Shown here in pieces: positions 29,064-36,543 of a DNA stretch of 36,674 bases. The notes below the pieces were generated by a model. That model searched no databases. It saw only the letters and a list, made by a program, of their open reading frames with translations, and was not told the DNA's origin. The stretch spans positions 1-36,674 of the forward strand of contig CANPWW010000019.1 in assembly GCA_947585115.1 (NCBI GenBank), in the 5' to 3' direction. The stretch is from an uncultured Monoglobus sp. GTDB taxonomy: Bacteria > Bacillota > Clostridia > Monoglobales > Monoglobaceae. The translations under genes and the position numbers were made by a program. How positions within the stretch are numbered: the first letter of the stretch is position 1; every line of letters begins with the position of its first letter.

Positions 29064-29510
29064 CTACTGCGGCGTTACCTCAACTTTAAAAGTGCCCGAA
29101 ATTCCCGTGTAAAGCGAGACCTTCACATCGGTCACGCCGCAGGTCTTTATTCCGTCGGGCAGGTTTATCTTTCTTTTGTCGACCGTTATGTTGTACTGCT
29201 CCTTGAGAGCCTCGGCCACATCCTTTGAGGTGATCGAGCCGAACAGCTTGCCGTTCGCGCCCGCCTTAGCCGTGAGCTTAACGGTCATGTCCTTCATGCG
29301 CTCCGCTATGTTGTTGGCTTTGACCTCCTCCTGGTTGCGGCGGTACTCCTCGGCACCACGCTTGCCCTCAAGCTCGTTCAGCGCCTGCTTGGTCGCGACC
29401 TTGGCAAGGCCGCGCTTTAACAGATAGTTGTTGGCGTATCCGTCGCTGACCTTTATAAGGTCGCCCTTCTTTCCCTGTGACTTAACATCCTGTGTCAAAA
29501 TTACTTTCAT
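29064..29510 (-). CDS. rplI: 50S ribosomal protein L9
   Basis: The 148-aa L9 of standard length. The N-terminal domain has MKVILTQDVKSQGKKGDLIKVSDGYANNYLL with a G-rich loop, followed by the long connecting helix and a C-terminal domain (GKLFGSITSKDVAEAL). I chose the second ATG (29510, AAGGAG at 9 nt) over the one at 29516, which is only 3 nt from the SD. Two TATAAT words lie upstream on the minus strand (plus 29535-29540 and 29546-29551) without a good -35, so a minor internal promoter is possible. Confidence 0.96.
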   Translation of the reverse strand: MKVILTQDVKSQGKKGDLIKVSDGYANNYLLKRGLAKVATKQALNELEGKRGAEEYRRNQEEVKANNIAERMKDMTVKLTAKAGANGKLFGSITSKDVAEALKEQYNITVDKRKINLPDGIKTCGVTDVKVSLYTGISGTFKVEVTPQ

Positions 29511-29582
29511 GATCATATACTCCTTTTGAATTTTATTATATCATAATTATATCACAAATCCGAGCGCGGATCTGTGCCGTAT

Positions 29583-31610
29583 TTATTCGTCCATGACCTC
29601 GTCTATGGCGGCTTTGAGCATTTCCTCCGCGCGCTCGATGTCGGTGGTGGGGAGCTGCGCCCCGGCGATCGTTATATGTCCGCCGCCGCCCAGCCGCTCC
29701 ATAACGAGCTGCACGTTTATCGTCTCGGTCGATCGGGCGCTTATCGAAATTTTGTGCCCGATCCGCGCCAGCACGAACGACGCCTCGATACCCGCTATGT
29801 TGAGCAGCTCGTCCGCCGCCTTTGCCGCGATGACCTGCTGCTCCTTGCCGTTTACGCCGCTTGAGGCGATCGCTATGCCCTCGCGGTAGACCCTGACGCT
29901 GCCGATAATTTTCGACAGCATGACCGACTCGTTTATGTCGCTCTTAAACAGCCTCTGCACGCTGACCGGATTGACGCCCAGCCGCCTGAGATACGCCGCC
30001 GCCTCAAAGGTGCGCACACCCGTCTTAAACGTGAAACCCTTGGTGTCGAGGAATATGCCCGCGTACAGGGCCTCCGCCTCGCTGACGTCGATTTTCGGAT
30101 TGTCCTGTATATACTGCAGTATCTCGGTCACCATCTCGCAGGCCGACGATGCGTAGGGCTCGTGGTATGTGAGAACGGCTTTGTCGATAAAGTCCTCCGA
30201 GCGCCTGTGATGATCTATCAGCACCACCGACTTGGCCGCGTCCAGCAGGTCGACAAACTCCACCATGCTGTGCCTGTGGGTGTCGACGACGATCAAAAGC
30301 GTGTTTTTGTCCAGAATATTCAGCGCCTTCTCTCCGCCGATTATGCGCCCGTCGTATTCGGGATTATCCTCGAATCCGTCAAGCAGCGCCGCGGCGTTGG
30401 TGGAATTCCTCCTTACCGCGATATACGCGTCTCCTCCGCGGGTGCGGATAGCGCGGCACAAGCCTATCGCCGCCCCCATCGAGTCCATATCGCTGTTTTT
30501 GTGGCCCATGATTATAACCTTTGAGGAATCGTCAATCAGCTTGCGCATCGCGTGCGCCACGACCCTTGCCTTGACCTTAGTGCTTTTCTCCACCTCGCGG
30601 CTCTTGGCGCCGTAAAATTTGTAGGCGGACGGCGACTTGACGACCACCTGGTCGCCGCCGCGACCCAGCGCCATATCAAGCGCCAGAACCGACATATTGT
30701 TGTTTTCCTCGAAGGTTTCGCCGTCTATGCCGGTGCCTATGCTGAGCGTCACCGGTATCTTATTTTCAAGGTTAATGCTCCTGATATCCGCAAGAATACT
30801 GTATTTTCCCTTTTCGATTATCTCGGTGTATTCGCGGCTCCTGAAAAATATAATGAATCTTTCGCGCTCAAACCTGCGCACAACGCCGTTTCCCGACGCT
30901 ACCCACGCGTTTATCCTGCGCTCGATCTCGCCCATCAGCGCGCCGTGGTTGGAGTTGGGCGTCTCTTTTATGACCTCGTCGTAGTTGTCAATAACGGCCA
31001 GGCATTGAATTGCGCGGTTGTCCTCCGCCAGCTGCCTCAGCTCGTTTATCTCGGTGACGTCCACAAAATACAGACCCGCGAGGCTTATGCCCTCGTCGGC
31101 GCTCTCTATCGAGCGCCCGTGGATAACGTAGCTTCGGCCTCCGAACTCGAAATCGTCGACCGCCTCGGCGTCGCTCTCGATATATTTGTCGACCGCAAGA
31201 CCGGTGAACACGTCCTGGATATACTCGCCGTAGTGCGAGTCCCGGTCTATCATTCTTAAAAACCTGTCGTTGCTCCAGATTATCTCGCCCTCGTCGTTTA
31301 TCACGGCCACCGGGTGAACAAAATTCTCGATCGCGGTTCGGGTCACCGCGTCAACGCAGAACGAATACTCGTGCATATACTTGTAGACCCGCTTTTTTCT
31401 GATGTGCATGGTAAAGATCGAGTAAAGCAGCACGGCGGCGCCCAAAGCAACCCCAAAAAAGCCCGGGAGCTGCATGCCGAACGCTCCGCCGCGGATTATC
31501 AGCGCCGCGCCGAAAAGCATGACTGTTATGCCGCACACCGAACTGCAAATAAACCCCGTCCGCACATCGGACAGAGTGAATTTTTTGACGCGGTTATTTT
31601 TCACCGTCAT
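29583..31610 (-). CDS. gdpP: Cyclic-di-AMP phosphodiesterase GdpP
   Basis: Degrades c-di-AMP to pApA. The 675-aa protein has two N-terminal membrane helices (about 18-62), a PAS-like domain (about 85-190), a degenerate GGDEF domain (190-330, without a GGDEF motif), and a DHH/DHHA1 phosphodiesterase with NSDMDSMG near 370, VLIDHHRRS near 465, and GGGGHITIAGAQL near the end. I chose the ATG at 31610 (AAGGAG at 8 nt); the GTG at 31613 is one codon earlier. Its start overlaps the YybS-like gene by 17 nt. c-di-AMP controls potassium and wall homeostasis, which fits the wall-glycan genes at the end of the operon. Confidence 0.95.
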   Translation of the reverse strand: MTVKNNRVKKFTLSDVRTGFICSSVCGITVMLFGAALIIRGGAFGMQLPGFFGVALGAAVLLYSIFTMHIRKKRVYKYMHEYSFCVDAVTRTAIENFVHPVAVINDEGEIIWSNDRFLRMIDRDSHYGEYIQDVFTGLAVDKYIESDAEAVDDFEFGGRSYVIHGRSIESADEGISLAGLYFVDVTEINELRQLAEDNRAIQCLAVIDNYDEVIKETPNSNHGALMGEIERRINAWVASGNGVVRRFERERFIIFFRSREYTEIIEKGKYSILADIRSINLENKIPVTLSIGTGIDGETFEENNNMSVLALDMALGRGGDQVVVKSPSAYKFYGAKSREVEKSTKVKARVVAHAMRKLIDDSSKVIIMGHKNSDMDSMGAAIGLCRAIRTRGGDAYIAVRRNSTNAAALLDGFEDNPEYDGRIIGGEKALNILDKNTLLIVVDTHRHSMVEFVDLLDAAKSVVLIDHHRRSEDFIDKAVLTYHEPYASSACEMVTEILQYIQDNPKIDVSEAEALYAGIFLDTKGFTFKTGVRTFEAAAYLRRLGVNPVSVQRLFKSDINESVMLSKIIGSVRVYREGIAIASSGVNGKEQQVIAAKAADELLNIAGIEASFVLARIGHKISISARSTETINVQLVMERLGGGGHITIAGAQLPTTDIERAEEMLKAAIDEVMDE

Positions 31611-32574
31611 CACCGGCTCTCCTTGAAGCGCGCAGATTCAGGTTGGAATCAAGCATGCCGACCAGCATCAGCGCGTAGAATATAAGCGATATAAATATGT
31701 ATCCCAAAACGAACACAAGCAGATATATCAAAAACCTCTTGTATCCGGAACTTATCTTTTTGCTCAGTTTATAGTCAACCACCGACAGTCCGCCGACCGC
31801 CAGCACGAACGAGATCACCGCGACTATGTTTTTAAGCGCCAGAGTGTAAACGCTGGTGTCGGTCGTGAAAAACGACAGCAGCATCAAAACGATAGCGATG
31901 ATAAGCATGCTCTTGGGCAGGCGTATCGCGCTGAAGGGAAGATAGGCGTATCCCGAGACCCGGAGCCTCTTGGCGAAGAATATTCCCAGAGACAGAATAA
32001 TATATCCCGAGATCAGGGCCGCGATTATAAGTATCGACGGGAAATAACTCAGCACGGCCGTTTTCGCCGCGTCCAGAGACGCGGTCAGCGTCTCGCCCAT
32101 CGCTCCCGCTCCGGCACCGCTCAGGTATGTTCCCATCATGTCTTTCACGGCGCCGAAATATCCGTCTATCAGTTCGGTCACATAGTTGTTTCCGCTCACC
32201 GCGTTTAAGATCATTATCATTATCAGGTATCCGAACAGGTTGGCGATCGTCACTGCTGCCAGCGTCGAAAAATACCTATAGCGCTTTCTGATGCAGAAAC
32301 CGGCGGTCATATACGGCAGCAACGACAAAGCGCTGCCGACGGGGCCCGAGATCAGGTCCCCGGTCAAAGCGAATATAAGCGCCAGCGCGGCAATGAGCGC
32401 GGTGGCTGAAACATACACGCCCCTGCGTATGATAAGCCACATGAGCGGGATTCCCGAAAGCAGCATGGCGAATATTCCGAGCGCGGGCACATACATGCCC
32501 GCGAGCGTCAGGATAACCGTAAGCGCCGCCGCGAGCGCGCCCTCGCAGATCGGCGCGGCGGAAAATTTCTTCAT
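31594..32574 (-). CDS. DUF2232 membrane protein, YybS-like
   Basis: A 326-aa integral membrane protein with about eight hydrophobic segments (for example GALAAALTVILTLAGMYVP and ALIAALALIFALTGDLI). Its position directly before gdpP-rplI-dnaB and its length identify it as the YybS/DUF2232 protein of that conserved cluster; its biochemical role is not known. The charged C-terminal end is cytosolic. SD AAGG at 9 nt, weak. It overlaps gdpP by 17 nt. Confidence 0.87.
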   Translation of the reverse strand: MKKFSAAPICEGALAAALTVILTLAGMYVPALGIFAMLLSGIPLMWLIIRRGVYVSATALIAALALIFALTGDLISGPVGSALSLLPYMTAGFCIRKRYRYFSTLAAVTIANLFGYLIMIMILNAVSGNNYVTELIDGYFGAVKDMMGTYLSGAGAGAMGETLTASLDAAKTAVLSYFPSILIIAALISGYIILSLGIFFAKRLRVSGYAYLPFSAIRLPKSMLIIAIVLMLLSFFTTDTSVYTLALKNIVAVISFVLAVGGLSVVDYKLSKKISSGYKRFLIYLLVFVLGYIFISLIFYALMLVGMLDSNLNLRASRRAGDDGEK

Positions 32575-32596
32575 AATATATAACCTTCTTTTCGTA

Positions 32597-32935
32597 TCAA
32601 GAGCCGAAAGAGCCGAGAAACCCGAGCAGCGCCGAGAGATCGCCGTAGCGCCGCTCGATAAAGTGGCCCCTGTCGATCTCCTGTTTCAGCTTCATACCCA
32701 TGGCGCCGCCTATGCTCTCATAATCGATCCCGAGCCGGGCCGCCAGCACAAAAGCGATATTTATAAGAGCCGCAGCGTCGTCCGTGAGCCTCGAGACGGT
32801 CTCGCTGTCGGTCTCCGCGCTGATATCTCCGAACAGGTCGGTGACCTTTTGCAAAAGCTCCACCTTGAGCAGCTCCACGGTCTTGATGTTGTTAGCGATA
32901 TTTATCTCCAAATTGATCACCCTCATCCGGAGCAT
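32597..32935 (-). CDS. MazG-like family protein
   Basis: A 112-aa all-helical protein resembling the short clostridial MazG-like family: NIKTVELLKVELLQKVTDLF, a variable middle, INIAFVLAARLGIDYESIG, and an end of the form RRYGDLSALLGFLG. Full MazG proteins hydrolyse nucleoside triphosphates with an EExxE motif; here the acidic residues are sparse, so activity is doubtful. The ATG at 32935 is chosen because the promoter at 32962-32990 excludes the upstream TTG at 32971; another ATG is at 32926. SD GGAG at 11 nt. It is the first gene of the long leftward operon and divergent from feoAB. Confidence 0.75.
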   Translation of the reverse strand: MLRMRVINLEINIANNIKTVELLKVELLQKVTDLFGDISAETDSETVSRLTDDAAALINIAFVLAARLGIDYESIGGAMGMKLKQEIDRGHFIERRYGDLSALLGFLGSFGS

Positions 32936-32961
32936 GTCCGGGCACACTCCGCAATGATAAT

Positions 32962-32990
32962 ATTTTACCAAACTTTTGAAATGATTTCAA
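32962..32990 (-). promoter_or_regulatory. Promoter of the long MazG-to-wecB operon
   Basis: Minus strand TTGAAA (plus 32985-32990), 17-nt spacer, TAAAAT (plus 32962-32967). Transcription would begin near 32955, 20 nt before the chosen start codon. The -35 lies in the palindrome shared with the feoA promoter. Confidence 0.65.
32976..32990. promoter_or_regulatory. 7-1-7 inverted repeat, possible Fur-family operator
   Basis: TTGAAAT-G-ATTTCAA is a perfect 7-1-7 inverted repeat. Fur-family boxes have this geometry; the half-site agrees with the PerR-type TTATAAT at 5 of 7 positions and with the Fur-type TGATAAT at 4 of 7. It covers the -35 of both divergent promoters, one of which drives an iron transporter. 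Confidence 0.5.
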
Positions 32991-33003
32991 GCCCTTTTAT
33001 AAA
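32976..33003 (+). promoter_or_regulatory. Promoter of feoAB
   Basis: TTGAAA (32976-32981), 16-nt spacer, TATAAA (32998-33003), 36 bp before the first feoA start candidate. Confidence 0.62.
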
Positions 33004-33038
33004 TAATTATGTGACAAATTGATTTAAGGCGGCATAGT

Positions 33039-33341
33039 ATGGTTATAGAAACGAGGGATTTTATGTTTTTAAGGGAAGAAAACGGCGTTTTTCCGCTGGA
33101 TAAGCTGAACCGCGGAGATGCCGCGGTGATCGCCGAAATTAAAGCCGCGCCGGGAAACGGGCGTCTCGCGGAAATGGGATTTATGCCGGGCGAGAGCATC
33201 CAAAACGGCTTCACCTCGCCCGCGGGCGACCCGACGGCCTATCTTTTGGGCGGCTGCTCCCTGGTCGCGCTGAGAAACAGCGAGGCGAAAAATATATTGG
33301 TGAGGATAACCGCCGAGCAAAAGGAGCGCTGTAATATATGA
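33039..33341 (+). CDS. feoA: FeoA-domain protein of ferrous iron uptake
   Basis: A small SH3-like FeoA partner of FeoB, 100 aa. FPLDKLNRGDAAVIAEI, RLAEMGFMPGESI and LLGGCSLVALRNSEAKNILV are the family signature. The start is uncertain: 33039 has AAGGCGG at about 6 nt, while 33063 (MFLREENG) has GAGGG at 5 nt and gives a 92-aa protein nearer to the usual 75-85. Its stop overlaps the start of feoB by 4 nt (ATGA), so the two are translationally coupled. Confidence 0.9.
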   Translation: MVIETRDFMFLREENGVFPLDKLNRGDAAVIAEIKAAPGNGRLAEMGFMPGESIQNGFTSPAGDPTAYLLGGCSLVALRNSEAKNILVRITAEQKERCNI

Positions 33342-35200
33342 AACTCGCATTATTCAAACAAAAACGCGCGGCCGAGCCGCGCCGGCTGTATCTTTTAGGC
33401 AATCCCAACGTGGGAAAAAGCACCGTGTTCAACGCGATGACAGGGCTCAGGCAGCACACCGGCAACTGGTCGGGCAAGACCGTCGACGCCGCATGCGGAA
33501 AATATACATATAACAACCGGGAATACGAGCTGACCGACCTGCCGGGAACGCACTCGGTAAACAGCGGTTTTTCCGAGGAAAGCGTGGCGGCTCGGTCGAC
33601 CGCCCTCGGCGGCGGCGCGGTGACGCTGATACTGGCTGACGCATCGGCCTTAAAGCGCGGCGTGGCTCTGGCGCTTGAATTTTTGGAAAACCGAGACGGC
33701 GGCGCGGTGCTCTGCGTGAATTTCTGCGACATCGCCGAAAGGCGCGGAATAAAAATCAATTTTGATAAGCTGTCAAATACTCTCGGCATACCCGCGGTTG
33801 GAATCACCGCCAAAAAGCGAGGGGACATAAACCGCCTCAAAGAGCTGACGGACAAAAATTATGACGCGCTCTCAAAGAGAGCGGCGGAGCGCAAATCACG
33901 CTCGGCCCCGGAGGAGCTTTTGAAAAGAGCCGCCGAGATCTCGGATGAGTGCACCGTGGCGCCGAGGGCGAAAAACTCCGCCTGCTGCGCCGCCGACCGC
34001 GTGCTGACCTCGCGGGCCTTCGGCATCCCGATCATGCTGCTGTTTTTCGCGGGTATACTATGGCTGACGATTGAAGGCGCCAACTATCCGTCCGAGCTGC
34101 TGTCAAGGCTTTTCGCGCATATAAAGCCGTATATAGCCGCCTGTGTCCCAAGCCCGCTCAAGGGCATACTGGTCGACGGGATATACGGCACAGTCACATG
34201 GATAGTGGCGGTCATGCTGCCGCCAATGGCGATATTTTTCCCACTGTTCACGCTTTTGGAGGACGCGGGGTTCCTGCCGAGGATCGCCTTTAATCTGGAC
34301 AGGTGCTACGCCCGCTGCGGCATGAGCGGAAAGCAATGCCTGACACAGTGCATGGGGCTGGGATGCAACGCGGTCGGCGTCTGCGGCTGCCGCATTATGC
34401 CCGACGAAAAACAGAAGACGATAGCCGTCATAACCAACAGCCTGATACCCTGCAACGGCAGATTCGCAATACTTATCTCTCTGTCCGCGATTTTTATCGG
34501 CGGCATGGTTCCCGACCGTCTCGCGGGGCTTATGCCAATGCTGTGCGTACTGGCTCTGATCTGCCTCGCTTTCGCGGTGAGCTGGGGCGCGTCTCTGTTT
34601 TTTTCAAAAACTCTGTTCCGCGGGGGCGAGGCCGCCTTTGCCATGGAGCTGCCCGAGTACCGCCGTCCCGAAATACTCAAAACGCTTGCGGTTTCGCTCG
34701 TCACAAGAACGATAAAGATCGTGGGCCGCGCAATACTGGTCTCGGCTCCCACCGGCGCGGTGATCTGGCTCCTCGCGAACACGGACGCGGGCGGCGCGCC
34801 GATGCTGACGCGGCTGTCGCTGCTGCTCGACCCCGCCGGACAGCTCATAGGAGTTGACGGGTTCATACTGCTGGCGTTTATCCTGTCGCTGCCCGCCAAC
34901 GAGATAACAATGCCTATCCTTATCATGGGCTACACCGCCGCGGGCGCCATGACCGACGCGGACAGTCTTTCAAATCTGTCGGCGCTCCTTTCGCAAAACG
35001 GCTGGACGCTGCTCACCGCGGTCAACATGATGATCCTGACGCTGTTCCACTGGCCCTGCGCCACGACCCTAATCACGATCTATAAAGAGACAAAAAGCCT
35101 GAAAACGCTGGCTCTTTCGTTTTTAACACCATGCGTGATCGGCGTCGCGCTCTGCCTGATTACAAAATTATTGGCAAATGCGGTGTTGCTGATAGTGTAA
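33338..35200 (+). CDS. feoB: Ferrous iron transport protein B
   Basis: Fe(II) permease with a cytosolic GTPase. The 620-aa protein has G1 GNPNVGKST (21-29), G3 DLPGT (67-71), a G4-like NFCD, a helical insertion region (about 160-220), and the membrane part from about 230 with gate domains: IMLLFFAGILWLTIEG, LGCNAVGVCGCRIMPDEKQKTIAVITNSLIPCNGRF, and a last pair of helices. It is shorter than E. coli FeoB (773) because it lacks a long C-terminal tail, but complete for the Firmicutes type. No terminator is visible after the stop, so read-through to the next gene is possible. Confidence 0.94.
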   Translation: MKLALFKQKRAAEPRRLYLLGNPNVGKSTVFNAMTGLRQHTGNWSGKTVDAACGKYTYNNREYELTDLPGTHSVNSGFSEESVAARSTALGGGAVTLILADASALKRGVALALEFLENRDGGAVLCVNFCDIAERRGIKINFDKLSNTLGIPAVGITAKKRGDINRLKELTDKNYDALSKRAAERKSRSAPEELLKRAAEISDECTVAPRAKNSACCAADRVLTSRAFGIPIMLLFFAGILWLTIEGANYPSELLSRLFAHIKPYIAACVPSPLKGILVDGIYGTVTWIVAVMLPPMAIFFPLFTLLEDAGFLPRIAFNLDRCYARCGMSGKQCLTQCMGLGCNAVGVCGCRIMPDEKQKTIAVITNSLIPCNGRFAILISLSAIFIGGMVPDRLAGLMPMLCVLALICLAFAVSWGASLFFSKTLFRGGEAAFAMELPEYRRPEILKTLAVSLVTRTIKIVGRAILVSAPTGAVIWLLANTDAGGAPMLTRLSLLLDPAGQLIGVDGFILLAFILSLPANEITMPILIMGYTAAGAMTDADSLSNLSALLSQNGWTLLTAVNMMILTLFHWPCATTLITIYKETKSLKTLALSFLTPCVIGVALCLITKLLANAVLLIV

Positions 35201-35267
35201 ATTGGGCACAAATTTTAAAAAAACGCTAATAAATTAGTACAAGTTGCAAAAAAATTAGTAAAAAATA

Positions 35268-35296
35268 TTGACATACATCTTTCGTTAGGTTATAAT
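35268..35296 (+). promoter_or_regulatory. Fully consensus promoter of the SCP2/H1-like gene
   Basis: TTGACA (35268-35273), 17-nt spacer, TATAAT (35291-35296): a perfect sigma-A type promoter. Upstream is A-rich, with AAATTAGTA present twice (about 35231 and 35252), a possible UP element. Confidence 0.85.
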
Positions 35297-35342
35297 TTAT
35301 TTAAAAATTAAACAAATCTTGTAAAAAGAAAGGTGATTTTAA

Positions 35343-35861
35343 ATGACTTTCGAACAGGCAGTCGGCAGAGTTCAGGCGATAATGGAGAATGCCAGCGCGG
35401 AGAAGATCGGAAATGTCGCGGTGCAGATCCAGTTCACCAACAGCGACTGCAAAGGTATTATGTACATCTCGACCAAAACCGGCGAGCTCGACGTTCAGGG
35501 CTATGATTATTACGACTGTGACGCGGCTGTTGAGCTGGTTTACGGCGATCTGAGCAAGGTTCTTACCGGAAAGCTCAGCGCGGCAAACGCGATAGCGAGA
35601 GGCGACATCGTTGTTTCGGGCAATCCCGACGCGTTCCTGGCGCTCGCGGGCTGTGCGAAAAAAGCTCCCGCCAAGAAGCCCGCGGCAAAGAAAGCTCCCG
35701 CAAAAAAGGCACCCGTAAAGAAGGCCGAGCCTAAGAAAGCGGAGACTAAAAAGGCCGAGCCCAAGAAGGCCGAGCCCGCTCCCAAAAAGAGCGCTGAGAA
35801 AAAGCCCGCCGCAAAAAAGACGGCAGCCAAAACCGCAGCAACAAAAAAGACAGTAAAATAG
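35343..35861 (+). CDS. SCP2 sterol-binding-domain protein with histone H1-like Lys/Ala/Pro tail
   Basis: 172 aa in two parts. Residues 1-102 look like an SCP2 lipid-binding domain: a beta region (VAVQIQFTNSDCKGIMYIS), then VELVYGDLSKVLTGKLSAANAIARGDIVVSGNPDAFLAL, matching the D-----LLTGK--P--A---G---ISGD end of SCP2 domains. Residues 105-172 are a tail of KKxxx pentads (KKAPA, KKPAA, KKAPV, KKAEP and others, at least eleven), with 26 lysines, as in histone H1-like bacterial proteins. The SCP2 part may bind an acyl chain and the tail DNA, RNA or acidic surfaces (inference). SD AAAGGTG before the ATG; strong promoter and terminator of its own. Confidence 0.85.
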   Translation: MTFEQAVGRVQAIMENASAEKIGNVAVQIQFTNSDCKGIMYISTKTGELDVQGYDYYDCDAAVELVYGDLSKVLTGKLSAANAIARGDIVVSGNPDAFLALAGCAKKAPAKKPAAKKAPAKKAPVKKAEPKKAETKKAEPKKAEPAPKKSAEKKPAAKKTAAKTAATKKTVK

Positions 35862-35876
35862 TTTAATTCAATAAAG

Positions 35877-35902
35877 CCCGCGGATAAAACCGCGGGTTTT
35901 TT
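35877..35902 (+). terminator. Terminator of the SCP2/H1-like gene
   Basis: CCCGCGG (35877-35883), 6-nt loop, CCGCGGG (35890-35896), then six T. It begins 16 nt after the stop codon. Confidence 0.9.
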
Positions 35903-35910
35903 GCGTATTT

Positions 35911-35937
35911 AAAACGCCCCGCAAAACAGGGCGTTTT
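35911..35937. terminator. Second, bidirectional terminator
   Basis: AAAACGCCC (35911-35919), 9-nt loop, GGGCGTTTT (35929-35937). T-rich ends exist in both directions, so it can back up the preceding terminator and also end the leftward gene at 35957. Confidence 0.8.
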
Positions 35938-35956
35938 TGGCATATCGGGTTTTGTG

Positions 35957-36229
35957 TCAGCTGTTCTTCAGCTTAATAATCCGCACACTGTTGCACAGGG
36001 GCTCAAACTCTTCCCCCGTCACCTTCGCCTCGTTCGGGCGGACAACCGTCTCTTGCTCTTCCTCCGCTCTCTCGTCATACTCGCTGATGAGCAGAGAGAT
36101 CTCGCGCTTCATCTCCGCGATACGGCTAAGCGTGCCGGTCCTCATCGCGTCCGACTCTCGGCGAATATCCTCGGCGGCGTTTCCGTCAAACCCGCGCCTG
36201 CGGAATAAATCCGAAACAGCAGCTCTCAT
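35957..36229 (-). CDS. Small charged helical protein, unknown
   Basis: I do not recognise this 90-aa protein. Residues about 18-60 form a charged amphipathic helix (IRRESDAMRTGTLSRIAEMK, ISLLISEYDERAEEE) likely to be a coiled coil, followed by a less regular end (VVRPNEAKVTGEEFEPLCNS). No membrane segment or signal peptide. The ATG at 36229 has AGGAG at 7 nt. It has a perfect consensus promoter and a leader of about 100 nt, so it should be well transcribed. Confidence 0.78.
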   Translation of the reverse strand: MRAAVSDLFRRRGFDGNAAEDIRRESDAMRTGTLSRIAEMKREISLLISEYDERAEEEQETVVRPNEAKVTGEEFEPLCNSVRIIKLKNS

Positions 36230-36334
36230 TCTAACACTCCTAACTTGCCTGAAAATACCTGAAACCTTAAAATATTAAATCTTCTGTTATGTTGCAGCAA
36301 TGTTTCCGAAACACTTCTGTAACAATTTTGTAAC

Positions 36335-36363
36335 ATTATAACACGGAAAACAATATTTGTCAA
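36335..36363 (-). promoter_or_regulatory. Fully consensus promoter of the small charged gene
   Basis: Minus strand TTGACA (plus 36358-36363), 17-nt spacer, TATAAT (plus 36335-36340). The leader (about 36328 down to 36230) contains a repeated GTTACA (minus strand, near plus 36318-36334) and the odd palindrome TGTTTC-C-GAAACA at 36301-36313. Confidence 0.85.
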
Positions 36364-36392
36364 TATTTTTTTTGAAAAAACTTTCGACAAAT

Positions 36393-36414
36393 CGCCGTAT
36401 TTTCGGCGTTTTTT
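36393..36414 (+). terminator. Terminator-like hairpin upstream of the tRNA
   Basis: CGCCG (36393-36397), 6-nt loop, CGGCG (36404-36408), then six T. There is no rightward gene before it, so it may only insulate the tRNA promoter. It lies in the 368-bp gene-free stretch 36230-36597, which otherwise holds the two promoters and the A-tract region. Confidence 0.45.
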
Positions 36415-36448
36415 AAAGATTATGAGAATATTATACCCGAAATCAACG

Positions 36449-36540
36449 GCAAAAAATTGCACACGCGCCGGCAGACGGCGCAAAAAATTGCACACCGCCA
36501 CGCGCACCGCACAAAAAATTTTAGAAAAAATCAGAAAAAA
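36449..36540. repeat. Phased A-tracts and 16-bp direct repeat upstream of the tRNA promoter
   Basis: GCAAAAAATTGCACAC occurs at 36449-36464 and 36480-36495. AAAAAATT begins at 36451, 36482 and 36513, an exact 31-bp period (about three helical turns). Further A6 tracts begin at 36525 and 36535, directly before the -35 at 36544. The layout suggests bent DNA and an UP element. Confidence 0.7.
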
Positions 36541-36543
36541 CTC

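Noticed and set aside
29530-29556. Strong internal promoter before rplI
   Set aside because: Two TATAAT words are present, but no -35 at 16-18 nt; recorded only as a possible minor start.
32936-32971. Longer MazG-like protein starting at the TTG at 32971
   Set aside because: The start would lie upstream of the predicted transcription start near 32955 and has no SD; the ATG at 32935 is consistent with the promoter.
35640-35861. Lys-rich tail as a misread repeat region
   Set aside because: The frame is kept through varied codons (AAG/AAA, GCC/GCT/GCA) and ends just before a strong terminator; the antisense frame at 35540-35830 is its Ala/Phe-rich shadow.
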